This document shows, piece by piece, positions 53,796 to 62,292 of a stretch of DNA of 63,042 nucleotides. Under the pieces are notes generated by a model. The model had not been told where the DNA came from. It did no database searches and saw only the letters and a program-made list of their open reading frames with translations. Position 1 is the first letter of the stretch; the number at the start of each line of letters is the position of its first letter. The stretch lies in NCBI GenBank assembly GCA_947857085.1, contig CANUDF010000003.1, forward strand, positions 1 through 63,042, in the 5' to 3' direction. The translations under genes and the position numbers were made by a program. Origin of the DNA: Candidatus Gastranaerophilales bacterium. Lineage in GTDB: Bacteria; Cyanobacteriota; Vampirovibrionia; Gastranaerophilales; Gastranaerophilaceae.

Positions 53796-56592
53796 ATTTT
53801 AGTGTTTTAAAGAATTCTTCGTTTGCTTTCAATGTATTTTCTGTAGCCAGTATTGAGTAAGTCGGTTTTGTGTTAAAAATATAATTAGCCGCATTATAGA
53901 TATCATCAACAGTAATACTGTCAATGACTTTTAGAAGTTCATTAGCAGCTAATGCACCATACAGACTTGTGTTATTATCTGAAAGAGAACTATTTTTACC
54001 GGATGTCGTCTCAGTACTGCTCAAAATTGAATTCTTATAATAAAGTTTAGCATTCTTTAGTTCTTCTTCTGAAACTTTTTCATTTTTTAATTTTTGAATA
54101 TGTTTATTGAAGCCTTCAATTGATTTTTGTACGTTGTCGTAACTTATTTCATTTGTTTCAGGATTTTCGGTTGTTGTTCCTATATAAAGTTTGAACAAGC
54201 CGGAGTTATCGTAAAAATTGACATTTGAATTAACCCTGTATGCAAGCTGTTGTTTTTCTCTTAAATCATTGAAAAGTCTTGAAGAAGCATTACCTCCCAG
54301 TATGATATTTAATAATTCTACAGCAACAAAGTCTTTTATATTACCGTTTATTTTAAATTTAAAAGCTTCAATAATTTTTGCCTGATTTTTATCGTCAGTG
54401 TCTGTCAGAACTTTAGTTTCTGTGACAGGTTTAAATGTATCTTTTATAAAGGCTTTAGCGGGTTTAACTTCCGGTAATTCTTCAATTTCTTTAAAAAGTA
54501 TATGGCTTAATTCAGGTTTTTTTGCAAATGGTGCCGAAACAGTTATATGACCTTGAGATGTACTTATTATGTGATTATATAAATCCTTTACATCATCTAA
54601 AGTAACACTGTCAAGACTGTTTAAGATATCTTCTTTTGTATATCCAAAAGGAATATTATTAAAAATTTCTTTATAAAGTTTATCTTTAACCTTTTTTTCG
54701 CATTTTAATGCATTTTCTTTGATATCTTTTTTTATATAGTCCAGTGTCTCCCGGGTAAATCTCGGGTTAAGCAGCACTTCTTTAGCACTTTTTAATGCTT
54801 TTTCCATATCTTCTGCACTGAATGAAGAGATAGCAAAAAGTGTTGATTCATCGTTTATAAAATCCATTGAGATTCCGTTTTTATGTAAATCGTTTGAGTA
54901 TTCGTATGTGTCTCTATATTTGGAACCTTCTTGAAGAATTCCGTTCAATACATAAAGCGTTGCAGGCTTAATATCTTTAGACAGTTCTGTATTATACTGA
55001 ATTTCGAATACTGCATTGTTTGTTTTTATGTTGTTTGTTATAACATCGAAATTATTGTTTAAGCGGAATCTTTTAACATTTTTCGGGTTTACAGCCTGTT
55101 TTTGAATTTCTCCTCCAAATGAAATTGCATTTTTATATTGATTCATTATAGAAGCTTTATTTGCAAACTGCGGGTGAAGAACAGTTAAAGCTGTCTTATT
55201 TAAATCTAAGAATTGTTTTGCTGAATTTACCAGATCGTCCTTAGTCATATTTTTTACTATTTTTTCATAATCAGTTATCAAATTAATATTATTATTTAAT
55301 AGGCTGGTTCCAATCATATTGTTTATTGCGTATGAAACTTCAAATATTTTGGAATAACTGTTTAATAGAGCTTTTTTAATAATTTGTAAATCTTCATCAG
55401 ACGGCGGATTTGTAATAACAGAATTAATTTGCTCAAATATATTTTTCAGAACTTTTTCAGAATTTTGTTCGGTTGTTTTCGCAGAAATAAGCACTGCTTG
55501 ATTTGCATTTGGCTTTGAACTTATTTTTTCAAGCTGAATATCTGCATGAGTACCTAAATCTTTCAATTTTTTGTTAATTCTGCCAATATTATTTGCGGTT
55601 AGAAGTTCTGTCAGTGCATCTAGATATATTATTGATTTTGTATCATTATTTTTAGGCCCGTTAAATCCAAGTATAATATGTGTTGCCGTTGTTTTATCAG
55701 AGATTAAATCCTGACGTACTGTTTTATCAATAGGATTTAAATTTTCAAATTTTCTGGCATGAGAGATTTTATTTGGAGCAGAAAAATATTTTGAAATTAA
55801 TCTTATTGTATCTTCAGGTGAAACCTCTCCGGTGACAACTGTTACCATATTGGCGGGGAAATAGTTGTTATTATAATAATCAATGACGTCATCTCTTGTA
55901 AGATTTGTAATATTTTGAGTTGAACCTCCGATTAAATCTGAAGAAGAACTTTTAATATTATAGAGTTTTTTCAATGTTTCATTAGCTGTAATATTTTCGG
56001 GATAACCTAGAATCATATTGATTTCGGAATTTACAATACCTTTTTCTTTTTCAAGCATTTCAACAGCAAATCGCGGCGATTCAAGCATTGATGCATGGAT
56101 TTTAATTTTCTTTTCCAAATCATTATCATTTAGAAGGTTTGAGCTAATGTAGTAATTAGTTTCTGCAAACCCTGTTGAAGCGTTTGTTTCTGCCCCCATT
56201 TTATTAACAGTTTTGAAAAATTCACCGGCTTCCAGTCCTTCTGAACCATTAAATAAATTGTGTTCGATATAGTGGCTTATTCCTCGAAGTTTATCCGGTT
56301 CATTCATTGAGCCTGTATTTACATAAGTTTTAACAACAGTTTCTCCCTCTTTAGGGATAATAACGACTTTTTGACCGTTTGCAAGCTTATAGCAATGTGC
56401 AGTAAAGTCAAAAGGCAGTTTCAATTCTCCTGTTTTATTATAAGACATTGGAACTTTAATATTGACAGCAGGTTCTGTTACAGGCAGTTTATCTGTCTGT
56501 ATTTTTTGCTGTGGCTGGGCTGAAAAAGTCGGACTAGTCTGTAACTTCGGCTTTTTACAGTCCAAGTTTGATGTCGGATTTACTCTAAGCAT
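53794..56592 (-). CDS. M16 family zinc metallopeptidase, fused halves
   Basis: The inverted zinc motif HYIEH (H107, E110, H111) and the third ligand E190 (IVNSEI) mark a pitrilysin/insulinase-type protease. 932 aa hold two tandem M16 halves, the second inactive, as in the fused family. There is no signal peptide; the first 60 residues are Pro/Gln-rich and probably disordered, with SPTFSAQ. It would degrade peptides in the cytosol or at the membrane. The gene is a single unit after purA on the same strand. Confidence 0.9.
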   Translation of the reverse strand: MLRVNPTSNLDCKKPKLQTSPTFSAQPQQKIQTDKLPVTEPAVNIKVPMSYNKTGELKLPFDFTAHCYKLANGQKVVIIPKEGETVVKTYVNTGSMNEPDKLRGISHYIEHNLFNGSEGLEAGEFFKTVNKMGAETNASTGFAETNYYISSNLLNDNDLEKKIKIHASMLESPRFAVEMLEKEKGIVNSEINMILGYPENITANETLKKLYNIKSSSSDLIGGSTQNITNLTRDDVIDYYNNNYFPANMVTVVTGEVSPEDTIRLISKYFSAPNKISHARKFENLNPIDKTVRQDLISDKTTATHIILGFNGPKNNDTKSIIYLDALTELLTANNIGRINKKLKDLGTHADIQLEKISSKPNANQAVLISAKTTEQNSEKVLKNIFEQINSVITNPPSDEDLQIIKKALLNSYSKIFEVSYAINNMIGTSLLNNNINLITDYEKIVKNMTKDDLVNSAKQFLDLNKTALTVLHPQFANKASIMNQYKNAISFGGEIQKQAVNPKNVKRFRLNNNFDVITNNIKTNNAVFEIQYNTELSKDIKPATLYVLNGILQEGSKYRDTYEYSNDLHKNGISMDFINDESTLFAISSFSAEDMEKALKSAKEVLLNPRFTRETLDYIKKDIKENALKCEKKVKDKLYKEIFNNIPFGYTKEDILNSLDSVTLDDVKDLYNHIISTSQGHITVSAPFAKKPELSHILFKEIEELPEVKPAKAFIKDTFKPVTETKVLTDTDDKNQAKIIEAFKFKINGNIKDFVAVELLNIILGGNASSRLFNDLREKQQLAYRVNSNVNFYDNSGLFKLYIGTTTENPETNEISYDNVQKSIEGFNKHIQKLKNEKVSEEELKNAKLYYKNSILSSTETTSGKNSSLSDNNTSLYGALAANELLKVIDSITVDDIYNAANYIFNTKPTYSILATENTLKANEEFFKTLK

Positions 56593-56646
56593 GTATTCTA
56601 CCTATATGCTTATAAAAACAATTAATAATGAAAAATTGTCTTTTCA

Positions 56647-57930
56647 TTAAGAAACTTTAAATATTGTCTGTTCTCTGTCCGGTCCTACACTTACAATAGA
56701 AATAGGTGCACCGATTAATTCTTCAAGACGGGTGAGATATTTTTTGCAATTTTCCGGCAATTTTTCATAACTACGAATACCGGATACATTAACTCCCCAG
56801 CCTTTGTGGGTTTCATATACAGGTTCTAAGTATTTGTGCATAAATACATCTGTCGGGTATGCGTCATAAATCTTTCCGTTACGTTTGTCGCGGTAAGCAT
56901 AGCAGACTTTGATTTCATCAAAGGTATCAAACACATCAACTTTTGTCAGAGCAACAGATGTCAAACCGCCTACCAAAACTGCATAACGCATTGTAACAGC
57001 ATCAAACCAGCCGCAGCGTCTCGGTCTTCCTGTTGTAACACCGAATTCATGTCCGATTGATTGTATTTTTTTACCGATTTCATTATCAAGTTCGGTTACG
57101 AAAGGCCCCTCACCGACACGTGTTACATAAGCCTTTGCAACCCCGATAACTTCGTCAATCATTTTCGGACCGAAACCTGAACCTGTGCAGGCACCGCCGC
57201 CTATAGGGTTTGAACTTGTAACAAACGGATATGTGCCGTAATCAACGTCAAGCATTACGCCCTGAGCTCCTTCAAATAAAACGGAGGAACCTTGTTCTTT
57301 TGCATTTTCAAGATTTTTCTGCCAGTCAAACCAGACATATGGCTTGAAAATTTCAGCATATTTTTTACATAGTTCAAGAATTTTATCTTTTGAATATGGG
57401 GCTAGTCCGTAAACTTCAGTTAACTGCTTGTTTTTCAACGGTAAAATAATATCAAGTTTTTCGTTCAGAGTTTCTTCACTGTATAAGTCTTGGATTTTTA
57501 AGCCAATTCTTGCCATTTTATCCGTGTAGGTGGGGCCTATACCCTTTTTAGTTGTACCGATTTTACCTTTTGAAGCATTATCTTCACTGTAACCGTCAAC
57601 TTCTGTATGGTAAGGCATAGTAATTGACGCAAGCGGGCTTACTCTTAAACCTGACACATCAACACCCTGACTTAAGAGTTCATTTAATTCTTTTTCAAAA
57701 TATTCAGGCAGAATAACTGTTCCCGGACCGATTAAACAAATTTTATTTTTGTATAAAATTCCTGACGGTATAAGGTGAAACTTATATGTAGTATTGTTAG
57801 CAACTACAGTGTGACCGGCATTGCAGCCGCCTTGATATCTTATGATTAAATCAGCATCCTGTGCTAATATATCTGTAATCTTAGCTTTTCCCTCATCTCC
57901 CCATTGTGCTCCGACAACTACTCTGTTCAT
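56647..57930 (-). CDS. purA: Adenylosuccinate synthetase
   Basis: It joins IMP and aspartate using GTP in AMP synthesis. It has the GTP-loop GDEGKAK near residue 12 (the usual GDEGKGK with Ala for Gly), GGCNAGHTVV, and the substrate-binding ITTGRPRRCGWFD-type segment (GVTTGRPRRCGW). I chose the ATG at 57930 (427 aa); six further residues upstream come from a TTG. It lies downstream of a composite repeat that separates it from the prepilin at 58186. Confidence 0.95.
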   Translation of the reverse strand: MNRVVVGAQWGDEGKAKITDILAQDADLIIRYQGGCNAGHTVVANNTTYKFHLIPSGILYKNKICLIGPGTVILPEYFEKELNELLSQGVDVSGLRVSPLASITMPYHTEVDGYSEDNASKGKIGTTKKGIGPTYTDKMARIGLKIQDLYSEETLNEKLDIILPLKNKQLTEVYGLAPYSKDKILELCKKYAEIFKPYVWFDWQKNLENAKEQGSSVLFEGAQGVMLDVDYGTYPFVTSSNPIGGGACTGSGFGPKMIDEVIGVAKAYVTRVGEGPFVTELDNEIGKKIQSIGHEFGVTTGRPRRCGWFDAVTMRYAVLVGGLTSVALTKVDVFDTFDEIKVCYAYRDKRNGKIYDAYPTDVFMHKYLEPVYETHKGWGVNVSGIRSYEKLPENCKKYLTRLEELIGAPISIVSVGPDREQTIFKVS

Positions 57931-58001
57931 ATCCTTTAATCCTTTCAAAAATGGTTATTTACTTATTTATTTTAGCATAAAAAGAACAGAATAAATATAT
58001 T

Positions 58002-58026
58002 ACCCCTCTCCCATAGGGAGAGGGGT
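58002..58026. repeat. Perfect palindromic element, 11-bp arms
   Basis: ACCCCTCTCCC and GGGAGAGGGGT flank ATA. It lies in the intergenic space and resembles the hairpin at 8993-9018 in its GAGAGGG core. Such CCCTCTCCC-type palindromes are common dispersed elements in bacterial genomes. Confidence 0.7.
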
Positions 58027-58067
58027 GCCAAAGGCACGACACCATATTGAGCATGGCTTACCCCATA

Positions 58068-58175
58068 CGTCATTACGAGAAGAATGCGAGGCATTCGACG
58101 TAGTAATCGCATTGTCGTTGAAGTTTGACGGTGATGCGATTGCTACGGCCTTGTTACACTCGGCCTCGCAATGAC
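58068..58175. repeat. Imperfect long palindromic repeat (REP/MITE-like), about 108 bp
   Basis: The left arm starts CGTCATTACGAG and the right arm ends CCTCGCAATGAC; inner blocks GTAGTAATCGCA and TGCGATTGCTACGG also match in inverted order. The element folds on itself over its whole length. Sequences beginning CGTCATTGCGAG are widespread mobile-like repeats in many bacteria. It is next to the palindrome at 58002. Confidence 0.7.
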
Positions 58176-58185
58176 ATGGTCGTTA

Positions 58186-59312
58186 CTAATCCGCTAAGCA
58201 AACCGCCTGAAAGAAGTTGTGGTTACGGTTGGTGAAGTCCCGGGCCATCTCGGTAAGGCCGAAAATGTGGGCGTATACGCTGTTCGTGCCAATCTCCTCA
58301 CCAGACCAGACGTAAAAGTAGCCTGAAGCGTTTTGTGTAAATCCTAAAGAAGCGACCTTGTCGTTGTCTATTGTTAATTTACCATTTATATCTGATGTTT
58401 TGTATACGTAATTCGCAATCTTAGCTAATTGATCTAATGTCGGCATCTTATTAACACCGCCGCAAGCCTCTACCGCCCCAGCCCAATAGTCACTTTTTCC
58501 ATAAGTTGAGGAGTTCATACATTTTTTTATTCCATATTTTTTCATAAATGCTAAATCATCTGAATCTGTTGTTTCTCCCTTTGAGTCACAAGCATTCCAT
58601 ATATGTGCATCGGGTTCAAACGGTGAGGTAAAACAAGTCCCGTCAGGCAGGCAAAATCCACCTTTGACGCCAGCCAGGCTTAAAACATTTTGATTATTTC
58701 TCAAATCTTTATTAACAGTATTAGGAGCTTTAAATCCTGATGTATCATATAATATAGCCAGGCAGTCACTTCCTGTGATTCGATTTGAATAAGGGTCTTG
58801 CTTACACTCAGGATTATACGCAATAACAGCATTAACACCGTTCGCAAATTGCACCCCGACAGTCTTGGTATCCCACTCCTCCTGTCCAAAACTTTCGGAG
58901 GTTTTAATGTCAGCCATTTCAACTTCTTCTATTTCTTCATTTTCTTTACCCCAATAAACTATATCAGAGAAACAAGAAGTTATATCGTCATTTTTACAAA
59001 TTTTAGTAATTTTAAAGTGTTTAGCTAATTCATTAACAAAACTTTCGGTATCTCTGTAACCTGCAAGTGTTTGCTGGGTGTTCATAACTTTCAAAGCTTC
59101 TTCAAGTTTACGTTGAAAAACCTTATCTGCTGTATTCCAAGCACGTGTTTGATAATTTTGCACCAGTGTTGGAATAGTAAGTGCTGCAATAATCCCGATA
59201 ATCGCCAGAGTTATCAAGACTTCGGCAAGTGTGAAACCTCTAAAACCTAAGCCATGTGTGGAGCTCGGGGGGGGGTGACTGCCTGAACCGCTTTTGTAGT
59301 AATTGTTTTCAT
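58186..59312 (-). CDS. Type IV prepilin-like protein, leader split by a C9 tract
   Basis: An ATG at 59312 with AAAAGGAGG upstream reads MKTITTKAVQAVTPP and then stops at 59247 because of a C9 run on the coding strand. With ten C it would read through PPPSSTHGLGFRG to FTLAEVLITLAIIG, a prepilin site with Glu at +5. The mature part, about 345 aa, ends in a Cys-rich domain with YWAGAVEACGG and VWSGEE. It is a paralogue of the partial gene at 62293, sharing QDPYSNxITGxxCLAxLYDTSG. The two flank the etf operon. Confidence 0.78.
59267..59275 (-). repeat. Homopolymer tract, C9 on the coding strand (G9 on plus)
   Basis: Nine C on the minus strand. Ten (or seven) would keep the start at 59312 in frame with the pilin. 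Here the tract encodes proline, not glycine as in the other two genes. Confidence 0.9.
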
Positions 59313-59367
59313 AGAAATATCCTCCTTTTTTCTTTATTAAATATTATTTTTCAGGTTTTGTCAAGTT

Positions 59368-60363
59368 TTAATTTGACTTTAATATTTCTATTAATTTAGG
59401 TATAACTTCAAATACGTCAGCAACAATTCCCGTATCTGAAACATCAAAAATCGGGGCATTAGGGTCATTGTTTATACATACAATATGCTCTGAACCTGTT
59501 ATTCCTACAGTATGCTGAATTGCACCGGAAATCGCGCAGGCAATGTATAATTTAGGCGTGACGGTTTTGCCTGTCTGCCCGATTTGTATTGAATGAGGTG
59601 CATAACCCAAATCAACCGCCCCGCGGCTTGCACCGACTGTTCCTCCAATAAGCTCTGCAAATTCTTCAAGAAGATTGAACCCTTCTTCACCTTTCATTCC
59701 CTTACCGCCTGCAACTATAATTTCAGCTGAATCAAGCTCGTTTTTAATATCTTCAATTCCCTGAATAAATTCAACAAGTTCAACACGGTCTTTAAAATCT
59801 TCCGGCTTAATTAATTTATAAACAAAATCAGTATTTTTGTAATTTATATCATAAGCAGGTTTGAAAACTTTAGGTCTAACAGTTGCCATCTGCGGCTTTG
59901 TTTTACAGAGAATAGTTGCCATTAACTGTCCGCCAAAAGTTGGTCTTGTTGCGGCAAGCAAGCCTTTTTCATTTATATCCAGATCAATACAGTCCGCAGT
60001 AAGGCCTGTTCCTAATGCGGATGAAATTCTAGGAGCTAAATCTCTACCCTGATTTGTTGCGCCTATTAAGAATATATCAGGTTCAATTTCTTTTACTAAA
60101 TCTACAATTAAATTAGAATAAGTTTCTGTTGAATATTGTTCGAACTTTTCGTCTTCAAACACAAAAACTTTATCAATCCCGCTGTTTGTAAATCCCTCTT
60201 TATAATCAGGCATCATTCCGTGTTTTGTAAATAAAACAGCCATAACAGGAGCACCGTCAAGTTTATCAGCCAATTCGCGGGCTTTGTTTGCAAGTTCAAA
60301 AAACACTGTGTGAATATAACCCTGTCTTGTAACTTCTGCATATAAAAGAATTCCGTTACTCAT
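59368..60363 (-). CDS. etfA: Electron transfer flavoprotein, alpha subunit
   Basis: The alpha subunit binds FAD with its C-terminal domain: GGTVGASRGAVDLGYAPHSIQIGQTGKTV by pattern, then YIACAISGAIQH. The N-terminal half is an ETF alpha/beta fold. 331 aa. It follows etfB with an 8-base overlap. Whether this ETF is bifurcating cannot be decided from the motifs I can see. The last gene of an operon that begins with nfnA. Confidence 0.93.
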   Translation of the reverse strand: MSNGILLYAEVTRQGYIHTVFFELANKARELADKLDGAPVMAVLFTKHGMMPDYKEGFTNSGIDKVFVFEDEKFEQYSTETYSNLIVDLVKEIEPDIFLIGATNQGRDLAPRISSALGTGLTADCIDLDINEKGLLAATRPTFGGQLMATILCKTKPQMATVRPKVFKPAYDINYKNTDFVYKLIKPEDFKDRVELVEFIQGIEDIKNELDSAEIIVAGGKGMKGEEGFNLLEEFAELIGGTVGASRGAVDLGYAPHSIQIGQTGKTVTPKLYIACAISGAIQHTVGITGSEHIVCINNDPNAPIFDVSDTGIVADVFEVIPKLIEILKSN

Positions 60364-61150
60364 GAAGCACCCCGATTTCTTTCATTTTATCCAGCAAAAT
60401 TTCAGCACCTCTGCCGTTTTCAAGACAATTGTTTTTTTCTCCGTTATGTTTAACCTCCGGTCTGAAAGCTTTCGATACGTAAGTCGGCGATCCTTTTATC
60501 CCCGCATCTTCAGGTGCTAATTCCAAATCATCAAGCGTAACAGTTCTTATTTCTGTATCCTGAGCTTTTATAATGCCGTTTATTAATGCTCTTGACGGTT
60601 CAAATTCTGATTTGAGAACACAAATAAGTGCCGGTAAATTTGTTTTAACAATTTCTATCCCGTCTTCAAGAACTCTTGTTGCTGTGATTGTGTTATTTTT
60701 ACATTCAGTAATTTCTTTTACATAAGTTATTTGCGGAATGTCTAAAAGGCTGGCAATACAAGGACCTGTTTGTGCAGTATCTCCGTCAATTGCAAACTGG
60801 CCGCATAGGATTAGGTCAAAATCAGGAAGAATTTTTTTTATTGCCTGAGAAATAGTTTTTCCGGTAGCATAAGTGTCTGCACCTGCAAATTTTCTGTCAG
60901 TAATCAAAACTCCGTTATCTACACCCAGAGCTATAATTTCTCTAAGCATATCAGAAGCTTGCAGCGGACCCATTGTAAAAACAGTAATTTCAGCATTGCA
61001 TTCTTTTTTTAGTTTTAGTGCCTGTTCAACAGCATAAACATCATAAGGGTTGATAATACTTTCAACACCCTCACGCTGCATTGTATTATTTTCTGTCCAT
61101 TTAATATCCGAGGTATCTGGAACCTGTTTTACACATAAAGCTATTTTCAT
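60356..61150 (-). CDS. etfB: Electron transfer flavoprotein, beta subunit
   Basis: Characteristic start MKIALCVKQVPDT, the segment NPYDVYAVEQALKLK and the ADP/FAD-binding region GADTYATGKTI and CGQFAIDGDTAQTG. 264 aa. It pairs with etfA downstream; together they carry electrons from dehydrogenases. It overlaps the small Cys-rich gene upstream by 4 bases, so the operon is tightly packed. Confidence 0.93.
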   Translation of the reverse strand: MKIALCVKQVPDTSDIKWTENNTMQREGVESIINPYDVYAVEQALKLKKECNAEITVFTMGPLQASDMLREIIALGVDNGVLITDRKFAGADTYATGKTISQAIKKILPDFDLILCGQFAIDGDTAQTGPCIASLLDIPQITYVKEITECKNNTITATRVLEDGIEIVKTNLPALICVLKSEFEPSRALINGIIKAQDTEIRTVTLDDLELAPEDAGIKGSPTYVSKAFRPEVKHNGEKNNCLENGRGAEILLDKMKEIGVLHE

Positions 61151-61329
61151 TGATTAACCGGTTTCTTCTTACTGTTTGCTTCCATTAAAGCGTTATAACC
61201 CATTATATACATTGAACATTTTTTTACATTAGCCATATACCATGCACACTTTTCCTGTGTGCAAACCATATCAATACCGCCTGAGCCTATACTTAATAAA
61301 GGACAATAAGGAATATTATTGTTCGCCAT
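61147..61329 (-). CDS. Small cysteine-rich protein between nfnA-like and etfB genes, 60 aa
   Basis: The 60-residue product has cysteines in YCPLLSIG and in a CTQEKCAWYMANVKKC cluster, suited to bind a metal or Fe-S centre. No signal peptide. It overlaps etfB by 4 bases and starts 8 bases after the nfnA-like gene, with AGGAG upstream, so it is translated with them and could be an electron carrier or assembly factor. I do not recognise a family. Confidence 0.65.
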   Translation of the reverse strand: MANNNIPYCPLLSIGSGGIDMVCTQEKCAWYMANVKKCSMYIMGYNALMEANSKKKPVNQ

Positions 61330-61337
61330 AATTTCTC

Positions 61338-62177
61338 CTATTTTATGTTTTGTTTTAATAAATTACAATTTTCACTGCGTTTTCTTTCCTGATCCTTGTA
61401 GATACGTGTTCTGTTAATCACTTCATCAAAATCGATTTTATGCGCGTCAAAGTCAGGTCCGTCAACACAGGCAAATTTTGTTTCCCCGCCGACCGTAACA
61501 CGGCAGGCTCCGCACATTCCTGTGCCGTCTACCATAATCGGGTTCATACTTGCTTCTGTATAAATTCCTTTGCCACGTGTCATATCTGCAACAGCTCTCA
61601 TCATCGGCATAGGGCCGACAGCAATTGCATAATCAACTTTTTCCCGATTAATAATACGTTCAAGAACCTGGGTTACAAATCCTTTTTCGCCCAATGAACC
61701 GTCATCGGTTGTGATGAATAATTCATTGCAGGCGTCTTTCATCTTATCGGCCCAGAAGATTAAATCTTTGTTTCTTGCTCCCATAATCATATAAACTTTA
61801 TTGCCTGCTTCTTTGAACGCTTTTGCAATCAAATAACATGGAGCAGCACCGTAACCGCCAGCAAGACAAACTACTGTTCCGTATTTTTTAATATGTGTGG
61901 GCTGGCCTAAAGGTCCTACAATATCAACAAGCTCGTCTCCTGCATTAAGTTCTGCAAGCTTTTTGGTTGAATAGCCAACGGCCATAAATACTAAAGTCAA
62001 GATGCCTTTTTCTTTATCAAAATCAGCGATTGTCAACGGAACTCTTTCCCCGTTTTCTTCTGCTCTGAATATAATAAATTGACCTGCTTTAGCGTTTCTT
62101 ACAACATAAGGCGCGTCAATTTGAATTTCATATTGATTCGGACAAATTTCTTTTTTAGCCAGTATTTTATATCCCAT
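61338..62177 (-). CDS. nfnA: NfnA/SudB-type FAD/NAD-binding reductase subunit
   Basis: The ferredoxin-NADP reductase-like fold shows RVPLTIADFD (FAD), GPLGQP and CLAGGYGAAPCYLIAKA (NAD), and the C-terminal [2Fe-2S] set in GTGMCGACRVTVGGETKFACVDGPDFD (by pattern). 279 aa matches the alpha subunit of NfnAB, the electron-bifurcating transhydrogenase, or of related sulfide/dihydroorotate dehydrogenases. The large NfnB subunit is not next to it; instead it is followed by the Cys-rich protein and etfBA. Confidence 0.88.
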   Translation of the reverse strand: MGYKILAKKEICPNQYEIQIDAPYVVRNAKAGQFIIFRAEENGERVPLTIADFDKEKGILTLVFMAVGYSTKKLAELNAGDELVDIVGPLGQPTHIKKYGTVVCLAGGYGAAPCYLIAKAFKEAGNKVYMIMGARNKDLIFWADKMKDACNELFITTDDGSLGEKGFVTQVLERIINREKVDYAIAVGPMPMMRAVADMTRGKGIYTEASMNPIMVDGTGMCGACRVTVGGETKFACVDGPDFDAHKIDFDEVINRTRIYKDQERKRSENCNLLKQNIK

Positions 62178-62228
62178 AAATATATCCCTCTTATAAGAAG
62201 ATTATACTATAAAAGCATAAAATTGTAA

Positions 62229-62258
62229 AAGCCGGTTGAAAATATTTTCAACCGGCTT
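62229..62258 (-). terminator. Palindromic terminator after the partial prepilin
   Basis: AAGCCGGTTGAAAA and TTTTCAACCGGCTT form a perfect 14-bp stem around TA, with T-rich flanks; it separates the prepilin from the nfnA operon on the same strand. Confidence 0.82.
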
Positions 62259-62292
62259 AAATAAAATTGTGATTGTAATCACACCATTATAT

